DNA of 64,000 nucleotides from Halalkaliarchaeum sp. AArc-CO (GCF_024972735.1 NZ_CP087722.1:62001-126000), one strand, 5' to 3'. Counted from the stretch's first letter, positions 44,933 through 54,159 are shown. A program made the numbers and translations. The notes: generated by a model from the letters alone, not told the origin.

Positions 44933-45526
44933 ATGGAACGACGCAAGTTCGTGATCGGTCTGGGATCGCTCGCCGCCGGCGGGGCGGCTGCAATGGGTAG
45001 TGGTGCGTTTTCAATGGCGACCGTCCAGCGTGATGTGACTGTTCAGACGACCGGCGATGCTAATGCAGTTGTCGGTCTCTACCCAATCGAAGGTGGAACT
45101 GGTGATAACAATACCAACACGGACGGGTCTGATGGAGACTACGCAGAAATAAGCAACAGGACCCTTGAAGTCACGCTTGATGAGCTTAATAAAGACGCTG
45201 ACTTCACTTTCCAAGACGTCTTCACAATTGTTAACGAAGGGACTGAAACCGTCAACCTTGATCGGATAAACGAAAGTGGTTGGTGGGAATCTAACGCGTT
45301 CAATGTTCTGATTGCTGAAGAGTTGGATTCCTACCAAGACGATGTGGGGAGAGAGGTCTTTGATGAAAACTTCGACCAGAGTTCGAATCCTGCTACGGAG
45401 AACACCGCGGGGCTTGAGCCGGGTGATTCAATCGTCATTGGCTTCGGGTTCTGGGGTGAAGACGGTGTTGGTTCGTGGGACGACGATGATGTGCCCGAGA
45501 CTCTAACGTTCAACCTTGGCGGATAG
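44933..45526 (+). CDS. DUF1102/SipW-dependent-type surface protein
   Basis: The 197-residue protein has the haloarchaeal DUF1102-type N-terminus MERRKFVIGLGSLAAGGAAA followed by SGAFS, a signal region with the charged RRKF start. The mature part is acidic and beta-rich (FTFQDVFTIVNEGTETVNLD; GLEPGDSIVIGFGFWGED), like TasA/archaeal surface-fibre proteins. It would be exported and may assemble on the surface. A second family member follows 48 nt downstream. Confidence 0.75.
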   Translation: MERRKFVIGLGSLAAGGAAAMGSGAFSMATVQRDVTVQTTGDANAVVGLYPIEGGTGDNNTNTDGSDGDYAEISNRTLEVTLDELNKDADFTFQDVFTIVNEGTETVNLDRINESGWWESNAFNVLIAEELDSYQDDVGREVFDENFDQSSNPATENTAGLEPGDSIVIGFGFWGEDGVGSWDDDDVPETLTFNLGG

Positions 45527-45574
45527 CTAACCACACAACCTTGATACCGGTCTGAAAAATGACCGAGTGATATA

Positions 45575-46138
45575 ATGAAACGAAGACAAATCCTCGCTGG
45601 GGTCGTAGCTACGGTCGGTGCTAGTGTCTTCGCCACCGGAACTGGAGCATTCAGTAAAGCTACTGTCCAGCGGGAAATCACCGTTGAGATAACAAACGAC
45701 TTGGATGCCGTTCTTACTCTCACACCGCTTGGAGGTTCCCAACGTTCCAGTGGTGGATTCCCAGAAGAAGGCACGGTTGAATTCAATTTACCTGGGGATG
45801 TTAGTGAGAAGAAACTGAATATCGATGCGATCATTCAGTACAGCCGTGATGTCGAACCCGAAGGGGCTAATGGACTCTTACGAATAGGGAATGACGGAAC
45901 TGAGACGGTAGAAGTCACTGACGATCCAGTTGATCCTGATCCGGATAAACCAGGCATTGGCCTATTTTGGGTTGAAGAAGATCGTGGAGTTGAAGGGCTA
46001 AAGCCGCTGCTTCGTGAAGAGCCAGTAACACTTGAACCTGGAGATCATATTGATGTAGGTGTTGAGGTGGATACCTTTGGTCTTGATCCTAATGAAACAT
46101 ACGAGACTGAAGTAACCATCAACGCAGATCAGATTTAA
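45575..46138 (+). CDS. DUF1102/SipW-dependent-type surface protein, second copy
   Basis: The 187-residue protein has an N-terminus MKRRQILAGVVATVGASVFA and then GTGAFSKATVQR, as in its upstream neighbour. The mature domain contains LRIGNDGTETVEVTDDP and VTLEPGDHIDVGVEVDTFG, the same beta-sandwich pattern. The sequence is markedly more AT-rich at its 3' end. It likely forms an operon with the upstream copy, though the leader sequence is not shared. Confidence 0.75.
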   Translation: MKRRQILAGVVATVGASVFATGTGAFSKATVQREITVEITNDLDAVLTLTPLGGSQRSSGGFPEEGTVEFNLPGDVSEKKLNIDAIIQYSRDVEPEGANGLLRIGNDGTETVEVTDDPVDPDPDKPGIGLFWVEEDRGVEGLKPLLREEPVTLEPGDHIDVGVEVDTFGLDPNETYETEVTINADQI

Positions 46139-46267
46139 CAATTATCTATTTGAAATTAATATATTTTCAAATTATTAATATATTACTCGAATTAGAGAGC
46201 TAACCGAAGGAAGACTATTTTCCTGATGAATTAGCTTGCCAACAAATGTAGTGACACGCCTTCGCTT

Positions 46268-47449
46268 TCACTCCAATTCCGAAAGTTTAGCGGCCTCAAT
46301 TGCGTCGCCCCTTAATTCAAACCGATTGTAATAGGTCGTCGCGCTATACTCCCCGTGATCCCGCATATCGACTATCCAGGGTTTGCGATCGAGTTCCTCC
46401 GCAAGAGAGCGTAGTTCTTCGAGTAACTCTTCGATCGGTATCTTGCACGTCGGCTCCCTTGGGACGAACCCAGCGGCTTTAACAGCCACTGCCCACGATC
46501 AGAACTCTTGGCGATAGCTTTGCACGTAATATGCGCATTGCTCTTCGATATTAGCTATTTTCGGCTGTCCACCCACCTCCTCGGCGAGGGCCCTTAGGTC
46601 GGCAAGCAGTTCCTCACAGGACGGCGGTTCCGTTTGGTCGGTGCCAGCAGCTTCGAGGGCATCCTCCCACAAGTCGAAGCGCCGATAGTACACCACGACA
46701 CTTGTACTCGCCGCGTTCTTCGTCATCAAATGTCTTCGGGGGGCGGTCGAGCGTCTCGGCCAACGACCGGAGGTCCTCGAGAAGTTCCTCTCCGGGAACC
46801 TCCTCGACGGATCGCGTCTCCAGACCAGTGGTTTCCAGTGTCTCGATCCACGAGCCGAATCGCTGGCGGTACGTCCCCGTTCCGCATTCACTATATTCGG
46901 TTATCTCTGACTGTGATTGTGGGCGATCGAACTCATCGGCCAGTCGCTGGAGTTCCGCGAGCAGTTCCTCGCGTGAGCGCTCTTTGCGGGCCGCGTGTGG
47001 GTCGAGACCTGCTTCCTTGACGGCGGTCGTCCATGACCCGAACCGGTTGCGATATGACGCCGACCCGTAACCGCCGCGGTCGGTCATATCCTGTTCCGAG
47101 GGGACTTTTCCAGTTCTGCTCCGAGTCCGCGGAGTTCCGCCAGCAACTCGTTATCCGGGATGCAGCGCCCGTGTGGAAGATCGAGACCCGCGACGGTAAG
47201 TGCCTACTGTCAGGGCCCGAAGTCTTCTCGATAGACCGCGAGGCCATACGCACTGTGTTCGTAGAGTTCGGTCAGCATCGGTGCTCTGTCGAGTTCGGCT
47301 GATATCTGGTTGAGTTCGGTTATTATTTCTTGCGAGAGATGGGCAGAGTTGGGGGACGTGGTGAAAATCTGGTAGGGTTGTGACAGACGACAACCGACGA
47401 GAAGTATATAACCTCCGGCTGGCGGTGCCCGAGATGGATGGGACAACAC
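46268..47449 (-). pseudogene. Decayed HNH-associated-repeat protein
   Basis: Repeat units of the same family as the 43566 gene are spread over three frames on the minus strand: LNQISAELDRAPMLTELYEH near 47310, SYRNRFGSWTTAVKEAGLDP near 47050, TYRQRFGSWIETLETTGLET near 46850, YYRRFDLWEDALEAAG near 46670, and YYNRFELRGDAIEAAKL near 46290. Several frameshifts and stops separate them. It is an inverted, inactivated paralogue. Confidence 0.8.
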
Positions 47450-47656
47450 AACGGCTGTGCTGATGTTAGAGTCGGTGTTTCAGGCCGCGCCTGAGATACT
47501 GAAAGCGGTCAGTAAACCAATCGGTAATATTCAGACATCATCTGATTTACCTGCGCCAGACCGATTGGCCGACCTGAGATATCTCTGGGGGCTCAATAGA
47601 GTATGGGCATGGGATAGATGAGTGAATAAGCGCGCCCTCGGCGGCTGCGGCAAGTT

Positions 47657-47700
47657 CCGTGCCCGTGAGGGCGTGCGTGCAAACGAAGGTGACATAACCT
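47657..47700 (+). repeat. Conserved 5' leader of a DUF1102-type gene, copy 2
   Basis: It differs from 44889-44932 at two of 44 positions and also ends directly at the ATG. Confidence 0.6.
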
Positions 47701-48270
47701 ATGGAACGACGCAAGTTCGTAATCGGTCTGTGATCGCTCGTCGCCGGCGGGGCGACTGCAATAGGTAGCGGTGCGTTCACGAGTGTGGAGGCCAACCGCA
47801 AAGTCACGGTAACTCCGAGAGAAGATGCCAATGCATATCTGCGAATCGAAGAAGGTGGCGAGAATGGCTGGGCTGCCAGCGACACCGGCGGTCCGACCGG
47901 CGACGGTGTTTTAGATATTGACCTCGACGGTGGTCATGGGTCAACTGGAGGTAGCGGTCCTAATATTCGGGCGACGACGACGCTCAACGACGTGTTCCGT
48001 GTCGGTAACGAACACGGCGGAGGCGACGACGTGTGGGTTTACGTCGAGTTCGACACGGCGGATGGGTCAGTTGATGAAGACGATTTCGACTTCTACGACA
48101 GCGATGGCGAACCTAACGATGATTCTATTGTCGGGGAAGACAATGCTGTCGAACTAGGGTCTGGGGAGGAAGTCGAGGTCGGTATCTGGCTCGACTTCGA
48201 CGACGATGTCGATTTCACTCAGGTCCTAAACAATATCGACATCTTCGCCGAAAACGAAGATCCGTCCTAA
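47701..48270 (+). pseudogene. DUF1102-type surface protein gene with premature stop
   Basis: The gene begins like the 44933 copy (MERRKFVIGL) but codon 11 is TGA (47731-47733) where the intact copy has GGA. The frame then continues open (SLVAGGATAIGSGAFTSVEA...) to 48270 with a normal acidic beta-rich domain (VWVYVEFDTADGSVDEDDFD). A single base change thus destroys the signal peptide. Everything downstream is preserved, so the mutation is recent. Confidence 0.85.
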
Positions 48271-48299
48271 TCCGCCACGACGGCCCCGTGACGAGCTGC

Positions 48300-48536
48300 C
48301 CGGAGGGTGAGGTGATAAACACGCGGGAGTTCTTTGAGGGGAAGAAGCGGGCGGCTGAGATTGCGGAGGAGAAGGGCTTTCGTGGGTTCACAGTGATCGC
48401 GCATCCGTGGTGGGCGACGGCGTCGGCGGAGTCGGCAACCGAGAACCGCACTCGGTTCATGCCACATTCGCGCCGTACATCTTGCACGCCAACCAGTAAC
48501 AATATCGCTAATCTGATCGTTGTTTCGCTCAGTTAG
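48300..48536 (+). other. Unassigned coding-like stretch
   Basis: An open frame reads VINTREFFEGKKRAAEIAEE then GFTVIAHPWWATASAESATE and ends inside the second 77 bp direct repeat. The composition is protein-like, but no convincing start or family is seen. It may be a gene remnant. Confidence 0.3.
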
Positions 48537-48545
48537 GGAAGAGCC
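48469..48545. repeat. 77 bp direct repeat, copy B
   Basis: It matches 43328-43404 in the same orientation with about six differences. Confidence 0.85.
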
Positions 48546-48599
48546 TGATTTGATTGTGGGCTTCCAGAAAACCCCGTTAGAGGAGATTCGAGAAGCACT

Positions 48600-49014
48600 A
48601 CCCGTTTACGTGGTAGCAGGCGCAAAGTCTCGCCGTTCACGGCGGGGATACGCGCCGTCCGCAACACCGGCTTTATTTCGACCCGGGCCGTTTCACCGAC
48701 CAACCGACGCGGCACGCCCGCGCCCACGCCGGGACAATTGGACAATATCGGCTCACCCATCTCGTGCCCACGATGGAATCCCATCACGGAGCGAGGATGG
48801 ACACCGACGCAAAACACCAGGTACCTTTGATTCCGCCGACCCCCTGCTCGAAGCCCGGAGGAAACGACGGGAGCGACCGGGGGAGAGGATAGGAGTAACG
48901 GCGGCTTGGCACCGCCAGTTCCCGTCGGTGGACGAACCTGAAACTCCCAACGCAACCGCCGCGGTGCGGTCTGGCGGTGGGAATCCTCGCCCTTCAGGGC
49001 GGGGAGGATGTCAA
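48600..49014 (+). mobile_element. TnpB-element remnant (PATE-like), right end intact
   Basis: There is no intact gene. The right end has the stem CCTCGCCC/GGGCGGGG (48985-48992 and 48997-49004) and the tail AGGATGTCAA (49005-49014), the same as the tnpB element ending at 23203. A palindromic CGCCGTTCACGGCGGGG near 48630 may be the left end. Haloarchaeal palindrome-associated elements derived from tnpB ISs look like this. Confidence 0.5.
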
Positions 49015-49269
49015 TGAAATCGTATCCAGGATGTGTTCAGCGAGAGTCCGGTCATCGTAATATTGCTCTCTCCATCCGACTTGCGTGGAGACGAAGTCCA
49101 TCCAGTTCTCTAATCCCGCCTCTTCTATGTGGGCAATTTCTCCATCAACGGTCACCCAGACCACGCCCAACAATGGATCAAAATAGTGTGGACGTCCTTT
49201 GGCATCGATTCCAACTCGCTTCCGATCGACTGTTCGTGATTGCAAAGCTTCTTGTTCGACATCGGCCAT
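48994..49269 (-). CDS. Small protein coupled to TFB
   Basis: The 91-residue protein (VGIDAKGRPHYFDPLLGVVW, then VTVDGEIAHIEEAGLENWMD) overlaps the TFB stop by 1 nt (TAATG), so translation is coupled. Its last residues (SLTSSPP) and its stop codon lie inside the right end of the TnpB-element remnant, so the insertion seems to have replaced the original C-terminus. The function is unknown; it may modulate the TFB. Confidence 0.65.
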   Translation of the reverse strand: MADVEQEALQSRTVDRKRVGIDAKGRPHYFDPLLGVVWVTVDGEIAHIEEAGLENWMDFVSTQVGWREQYYDDRTLAEHILDTISLTSSPP

Positions 49270-50216
49270 TACATCGATTCAGCAATCCCGCTATTGGTCA
49301 GCAAATTCCAACTGGACCGCACTGTCACCGGTGTGGTGTTCGCGACTGACGCCACCTCAGATTGCGTCAGGTCCTCCCCACACTCTCGAGCAGCGTGGTA
49401 CAGACAGCCGGCTGCAACGCCGGATGGCTTCCGACCGCTAGCGAGTCCAGTTTCGAAGACTTCCTTCGCGAGGGTAACTGCCCGACGTTCGACCTGGTTC
49501 GATAGTTCGAGTTTAGACGAGAGTTGGGGAACGAACTCCTGGGGTGATTGCGGTTTTGCTTCCAGTTCCAACTCCACGTTCATCACCTGGTAGCCGAGTT
49601 CGACCTTCGCTTTACTCACTCGAGACACCTCGGCGATTTCCTCGATTGTCCGAGTCCAGGTTCCACACCGAACTGCGGCATAGACGCTGCCCGATGCGAT
49701 CGTTTCAATCGATCGACCCATTAGAAGATCCGCCTCGTGTGCTTTCCTGAAAATTTTCGAGGCTCGTTCCAGGGCAGCACTCGGGAGATCGAGCGCACTG
49801 GTTAGCCGGTTGATCTCCGTACAGGCTTCTGCGAGATTGCGCTCTTTCTTTGATTTGAACCGGCCACGGGTATTTTCACGCCGCAACCGCCCAAGTTGAG
49901 AGCGCTTCTTTCCTGAGAGGGTGTTTCCATTCCCGTCCTGCTTCCTGCCAATCTTCGTCGAGAGACCGCGATCGTGACGGGCCTGGGTAAGGGGAGCACC
50001 GGTGCGACTTCGGGTGGTTTCTTCGTTTTGGAACGTCCGCCACTCGGGGCCGTGATCAATCCGTGAATCCTCGATGACGAGACTGCAATCGGAACAACGC
50101 CGTTCTCCGCTTTCGACCACGATTGACCCATCACACTCTGGACACGATGCATTATCGTCGATTGTTCGTCCAACCTGTTCGTCGAAACCCGTCTGGTAGA
50201 CATCTCGTTGGGACAT
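49269..50216 (-). CDS. tfb: Transcription initiation factor TFB
   Basis: The protein has 315 residues. The N-terminal zinc ribbon (CPECDGSIVV, then RRCSDCSLVI, residues ~25-45) is followed by the B-finger/linker (DHGPEWRTFQNEE) and two cyclin-like repeats (LASALDL-type: ACTEINRLTSALDLPSAALE; LSNQVERRAVTLAKEVFETG). The C-terminal HTH is LTQSEVASVANTTPVTVRSS. TFB recruits RNA polymerase to TBP-TATA complexes. Haloarchaea use many TFB paralogues for alternative programmes, and a plasmid-borne divergent TFB like this one could set a special regulon. A TATA-like stretch (ATTTTTTAAG) lies ~50 nt upstream. Confidence 0.95.
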   Translation of the reverse strand: MSQRDVYQTGFDEQVGRTIDDNASCPECDGSIVVESGERRCSDCSLVIEDSRIDHGPEWRTFQNEETTRSRTGAPLTQARHDRGLSTKIGRKQDGNGNTLSGKKRSQLGRLRRENTRGRFKSKKERNLAEACTEINRLTSALDLPSAALERASKIFRKAHEADLLMGRSIETIASGSVYAAVRCGTWTRTIEEIAEVSRVSKAKVELGYQVMNVELELEAKPQSPQEFVPQLSSKLELSNQVERRAVTLAKEVFETGLASGRKPSGVAAGCLYHAARECGEDLTQSEVASVANTTPVTVRSSWNLLTNSGIAESM

Positions 50217-50299
50217 GTTTCTTCTCCCGGGACGACTTCAAAGCGCCCCGCACCCCTCTCGGGGCTTAAAAAATCTCTGCGGTAAGGGCGTTCGTCTGA

Positions 50300-50605
50300 T
50301 CACTCGGACGTCGTCGATGCTTCTTGCATAGCACTCGCTGCCTCGAGAATTGATGTTCGTATCGCGACAGCAACACGATGTTTGCAGGGGCCTTGTGAAT
50401 GTGTATCAGATGGGCACTCACACGATCTCGGTAGGCCGTCGTGAACCGTCACAAGGTACTCGTGTTCTATTGGATCCGAATAGCTCGCATTTCGAACCAG
50501 AACGTTTCCGTTCAGCAAACTAAATTCGAAGGCTTCGTACTGAGCTCGTTTTAGGACTCGTTTCGCTGGATCGAGTTGTGATATTGGGAGTGATGTGTCG
50601 TGCAT
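50300..50605 (-). CDS. SWIM zinc-finger protein
   Basis: The protein has 101 residues from the ATG at 50605 (MHDTSLPISQ); in-frame ATGs upstream (50635, 50683) are possible but less likely. The SWIM motif CxCx(n)CxH is clear in SCECPSDTHSQGPCKHRVAV. SWIM domains bind DNA or protein partners and are common in small haloarchaeal proteins. The preceding strands (VLVRNASYSDPIEHEYLVTV) complete the fold. Confidence 0.85.
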   Translation of the reverse strand: MHDTSLPISQLDPAKRVLKRAQYEAFEFSLLNGNVLVRNASYSDPIEHEYLVTVHDGLPRSCECPSDTHSQGPCKHRVAVAIRTSILEAASAMQEASTTSE

Positions 50606-50697
50606 GGGTGCGTGGGCGTTTTTAAAGCCCTTCATCCCTGTTCCGGGCCGAAAAACTCTCTGGCCTATCGAAAGGAACCCCATTACCCTGCTCCAGT

Positions 50698-51010
50698 GAT
50701 ATCGGCTTCGTAGCTCTGGTCTACGACAGCAAGTGTCTCACGCTGCTCCAGGCGCACAACTACGCCTACGTGATGCCGATCATCCGGTGGGGTGAGGCGA
50801 TTCAGCAGGAACTCTCGGAGGGGTGGAGTCGCATCATTCAACACGACTTGACGGGGGATCTCGACGGTCACAGCTGGACCGACGAGTTTCCCGTCTACAT
50901 CGACTGTACGTACCTGAACGGACGATATAACGACCATGGCGTGACGCGTCACGGCTATGCCGCTGACGCGCCGTTCATCGAGACACCACGTGACGCTCGA
51001 TACCACTACT
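50698..51010 (+). pseudogene. ISH3-type transposase fragment
   Basis: An internal piece of transposase is readable: YDSKCLTLLQAHNYAYVMPI, then WTDEFPVYIDCTYLNGRYND, then HGYAADAPFIETPRDARYHY. There is no start codon, and the sequence ends within the C-terminal catalytic part. The motifs match haloarchaeal ISH3-family transposases as I recall them. No ends can be assigned. Confidence 0.75.
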
Positions 51011-51029
51011 ATACGCCCCGAGGTGAGTA

Positions 51030-51461
51030 TCAGTTCCGTCCGGTCGGCCGTTCAATACCTTCGGCGGCCTTGATTTCGTCTGTCTTCTCGACTTCGGCGA
51101 ATAGCTCTCGATACGCATCGGCCTCGAAGAGGTTGTTCCGGTCGAACAGCTCACGGGCGGCGTCGGTGAGCTGAAAGAATCGGTATGGTTGACCCCGTTC
51201 GAGCCCTTTACGATCTCGTTCGATGGCCTCGATCAGTCCCACTTCCTCCAGCCGGATGAGGTGGTCGGTGAGCGTCGACGCGGCGACACTCGGGTTGTAG
51301 TATTCGAGTTCCTTCTTCGAGGGTGCGCCTTTCGGATGACCGACGATCGTCCCGATGATATTCGCGCGGGTCGTGTCGTCGAGGACACTCAACGCTGTGA
51401 TCGGATCGAGGCCGGCCGCGTTCTCGGCTGGCGTGAGCGGGGTGGCGTCAGGCCGGGACAT
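51030..51461 (-). CDS. Winged-helix transcription regulator
   Basis: The protein has 143 residues from the ATG at 51461 (MSRPDATPLTPAENAAGLDP); longer readings are not supported. It has an ArsR/MarR-like winged helix: ALSVLDDTTRANIIGTIVGH, then YYNPSVAASTLTDHLIRLEE (recognition helix), then RGQPYRFFQLTDAARELFDR (wing and last helix). No metal-binding cysteines are seen. It is divergent from the gene at 51594 and may control it. Confidence 0.8.
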   Translation of the reverse strand: MSRPDATPLTPAENAAGLDPITALSVLDDTTRANIIGTIVGHPKGAPSKKELEYYNPSVAASTLTDHLIRLEEVGLIEAIERDRKGLERGQPYRFFQLTDAARELFDRNNLFEADAYRELFAEVEKTDEIKAAEGIERPTGRN

Positions 51462-51593
51462 TATGTTTAGGTGTTTGTATCCTGGTCGGATAACCATTTC
51501 GGTGAAATTCGAAGTGGTGGCCAGAGTGCTTGTGTATTCCACTTCCGGTCGCATTTCCGTACCGTTAGGTGGCGGTGGTGACTGGTGCCCAGT

Positions 51594-52169
51594 ATGAACA
51601 CCGACGATGCTCCCCGTGCAGTCATCGACAAATTGGGTGACCAGCCGGGCGAGACGCTCACACCCGAACGGGTCGAGGCGATCCAGACCGCGATCCACGA
51701 GGACCTCGGACGATTCATTAACAATACGTCTTACTTTGTTCTCGGTTCCTACGGCGAGGAGGAGCGGCCACGATCGGAGGCTGTTCGCGACCAACTCGCG
51801 AGTAATGCCGCAGCCTTGACCTCCGATGACGGGGTCGACGCGTTCCTGCTGGACGATATTCTGGATGTATCAGAGTTCTTTACGTCGAAATTCAAGCTGC
51901 TGGTCAGCCACGCAGATCATATCGTAGGGGTGTACGAACACTCCCAGGGCGGGCACGCGTGGGAAGCGGGCTACATTGACCAGCCGACCTATCGGGATCG
52001 GACGCGAGCATTTTATTGAACATACGAGACTGAGGAAGAACAGTACTCGGCCTACGACGGGATGTTCGCACACTATCTCCTCTCAATGGAGCGGGTGTAT
52101 CGTGCGTACACGTGGACGACGTCCGAGGAACTTCGTGACTGTGTTGAGAATGCCTACCCACCCGACTGA
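51594..52169 (+). pseudogene. DUF7509-like gene with an in-frame TGA
   Basis: From the ATG at 51594 the frame is open for 141 codons (ending RTRAFY), meets TGA at 52017-52019, then continues open for 49 more codons (TYETEEEQYSAYDGMFAHYL...) to a normal stop at 52169. The composition is alike on both sides, so this is one gene with a nonsense mutation. Features such as VDAFLLDDILDVSEF and HEL-like HAWEAGYI recall the haloarchaeal DUF7509 family, at low certainty. Confidence 0.6.
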
Positions 52170-52315
52170 GGGCCTGCGGAATGACGAATTGCGTTGGATA
52201 CTGGATCTCCTCGTGATGGCCGCCATCGAGGAATTTTGAGGTAGCCCAGTAGCCGTGTACGTCGGTCCTCGGGAACACCGTCATACTCATAGGTCATCCT
52301 GCTGTTGACCATCAT

Positions 52316-53398
52316 ATGCGACGTTTCCTTCTTGTCCTTGCTGTCGCGGGAATCCTTATTCTCGCCGGCTGTAGTGCTGCACCCAGTGATGAGAGTCCGA
52401 CGGAGACCCCGATCGAGACTCCTACCCCGACGGAACCACCGGAGGAAACTCCAACGGAGACTCCGTCTCAAGACTCTACTACTGACCCATCCGGTGAACT
52501 TGAGGTGCACCACATCGATGTGGGCCAGGCGGATGCCACACTCCTCATCACACCTTCTGGGGAAACAATCCTCATTGATACGGGCGACTGGCGCCAGGAC
52601 GGTCAGGGCGTGATCGAGTACCTCGAAGCTCATGAAATCGACCGGGTTGACCATCTCGTTGCAACCCACGGCCACGCTGATCACATCGGCGGCCACGCTG
52701 CCATCATTGAACACTACGAGACAGAACTCGATGGAGTGGGTATCGCCTACGATAACGGCGTCGCCCACACCTCCCAGACGTACGAAAACTATCTCGACGC
52801 CGTCGAAGAACACGACGTCGAACTGCTGTTCGTCGAGGACGGCGACGAGTTGCCCCTCGCCGACGACGCCGTCGGCGTCCAGGTCTTGAACCCGCCGGAA
52901 GGCGACTCCGGGAGTGATCTACACGACAACAGCATTGTCCTTGCGATCTCCTTCGGGGAGTTCGGTTATCTGACCACGGGTGACGCCGAAACAGACGTGG
53001 AAGCGCGGCTGGTTGACGAGCGTGCGGACGCGCTTGAGGCGGATGTCTACCAGGCTGGTCATCACGGGTCGACGACCTCCTCGAGTGGACTGTTCATGGA
53101 CGCATCCGATCCGTCGATCGCGATTATTTCGAGCGCCTATGATTCTCAGTATGGCCATCCGCACGATGAAGTGCTGGAGGACTTTGCTGATCGCGATATC
53201 GAGACATATTGGACAGCCGTACACGGCGATGTCGTGGTGACAACTGACGGCCAGGAAATCAGCGTCGAAACGGAGTCGGACTTTTCGACGGATGCGGCTG
53301 ACTTGCTCGAAGAGAAACCCGCCGATGACGACGATGCACAACTTGCAGCACCGCCAATGAGTGTGTCCACTCCGCTGATTGCGGGGGTAGGTGCATGA
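52316..53398 (+). CDS. ComEC/Rec2-like metallo-beta-lactamase lipoprotein
   Basis: The 360-residue protein has a lipobox (LAVAGILILAGCS) followed by a Pro/Thr/Glu-rich linker, so it is anchored outside the cell. The hydrolase motifs are complete: VGQADATLLI, ILIDTGD, VATHGHADHIGG (HxHxDH), NSIVLAISFG, YLTTGDAE and VYQAGHHGS. The family includes the C-terminal domain of ComEC, which acts on DNA during uptake. It overlaps the DUF3006 gene by 4 nt, a pairing frequent in haloarchaea. The substrate is probably nucleic acid, but this is inferred. Confidence 0.88.
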   Translation: MRRFLLVLAVAGILILAGCSAAPSDESPTETPIETPTPTEPPEETPTETPSQDSTTDPSGELEVHHIDVGQADATLLITPSGETILIDTGDWRQDGQGVIEYLEAHEIDRVDHLVATHGHADHIGGHAAIIEHYETELDGVGIAYDNGVAHTSQTYENYLDAVEEHDVELLFVEDGDELPLADDAVGVQVLNPPEGDSGSDLHDNSIVLAISFGEFGYLTTGDAETDVEARLVDERADALEADVYQAGHHGSTTSSSGLFMDASDPSIAIISSAYDSQYGHPHDEVLEDFADRDIETYWTAVHGDVVVTTDGQEISVETESDFSTDAADLLEEKPADDDDAQLAAPPMSVSTPLIAGVGA

Positions 53399-53682
53399 TG
53401 ATCGACGGTACCTACACCGGCGTCATCGACCGCATTGTCGACGACGAAACGGCGGTGATCCTGATTGAGGCCGACGGCGAGGTTCGAGATCAGCGGACCC
53501 TCCCGGTCGAGCGCGTGCCCGAGGACGCACGCAAGGAGGGCAGCGTGCTTGCAGTGACGATCGAAGGCGGAGAGATCGAACGGCTCGAGTACCGGCCCGA
53601 GGAGACTGAGGAAAGGCGGGAGAGTGCCCAAGAGCGACTCGATCGGCTCGGATCGCGGTTGTCAGAGAAATCTGAGGAATAG
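53395..53682 (+). CDS. DUF3006 family protein
   Basis: The 95-residue protein has a small beta-barrel pattern (DGTYTGVIDRIVDDETAVIL, then LPVERVPEDARKEGSVLAVT) and a charged helical tail. DUF3006 proteins commonly follow ComEC-like lactamases, as here, with a 4 nt overlap. It probably assists that enzyme, though its cellular location differs since no signal peptide is seen. Confidence 0.85.
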   Translation: MMIDGTYTGVIDRIVDDETAVILIEADGEVRDQRTLPVERVPEDARKEGSVLAVTIEGGEIERLEYRPEETEERRESAQERLDRLGSRLSEKSEE

Positions 53683-53691
53683 GGCCTCGGA

Positions 53692-54159
53692 TCAATCTGA
53701 CCCATACTCCTCGACTCTCGGAGTGTACGCCGAACGGAGAGATTCAGATATTGCTTCTCGTGCTCTGGATGGAATTTCTCCATTGACGTAGTAAAACGAC
53801 GTGGGAGGCACGAATTCGTCGTCAAACTCCCAGGGATTGACCGAATTTTGGAGTTGGTGCACCTCGTCAATTTTGTACGCATATCCTGTTTCTACGCCAG
53901 TGAAATAGTCCATAAACCGCTGCCTTCGCTGGAATCCCGATTCCTCTTGGTATTGCATCCATAGATTGTCAGGTGTATCCTCGATCACATCATCTATCGT
54001 AAAAGCACCGACAATCTCTTGAGTCGGAGACGAAGCGTAGAGAAACACAGTATCGATTGCATCGCTGTCGCGGAAGGAAGTTCGGCGAAACTCGTATCGC
54101 TTCTCGCCCGAAAAGATCTTTTCGACGAATTCGGGCTTAATCGAGAGTAAAGCGTCCAT
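53692..54159 (-). CDS. ASCH-domain protein
   Basis: The 155-residue protein has the ASCH/PUA-like start LLSIKPEFVEKIFSGEKRYE followed by FRRTSF and VFLYASSPTQEIVGAFTIDD. ASCH domains bind RNA or modified nucleotides. It overlaps the EVE-like gene by 23 nt and is third in the PIN-GNAT operon, so it probably works with those proteins. Confidence 0.8.
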   Translation of the reverse strand: MDALLSIKPEFVEKIFSGEKRYEFRRTSFRDSDAIDTVFLYASSPTQEIVGAFTIDDVIEDTPDNLWMQYQEESGFQRRQRFMDYFTGVETGYAYKIDEVHQLQNSVNPWEFDDEFVPPTSFYYVNGEIPSRAREAISESLRSAYTPRVEEYGSD

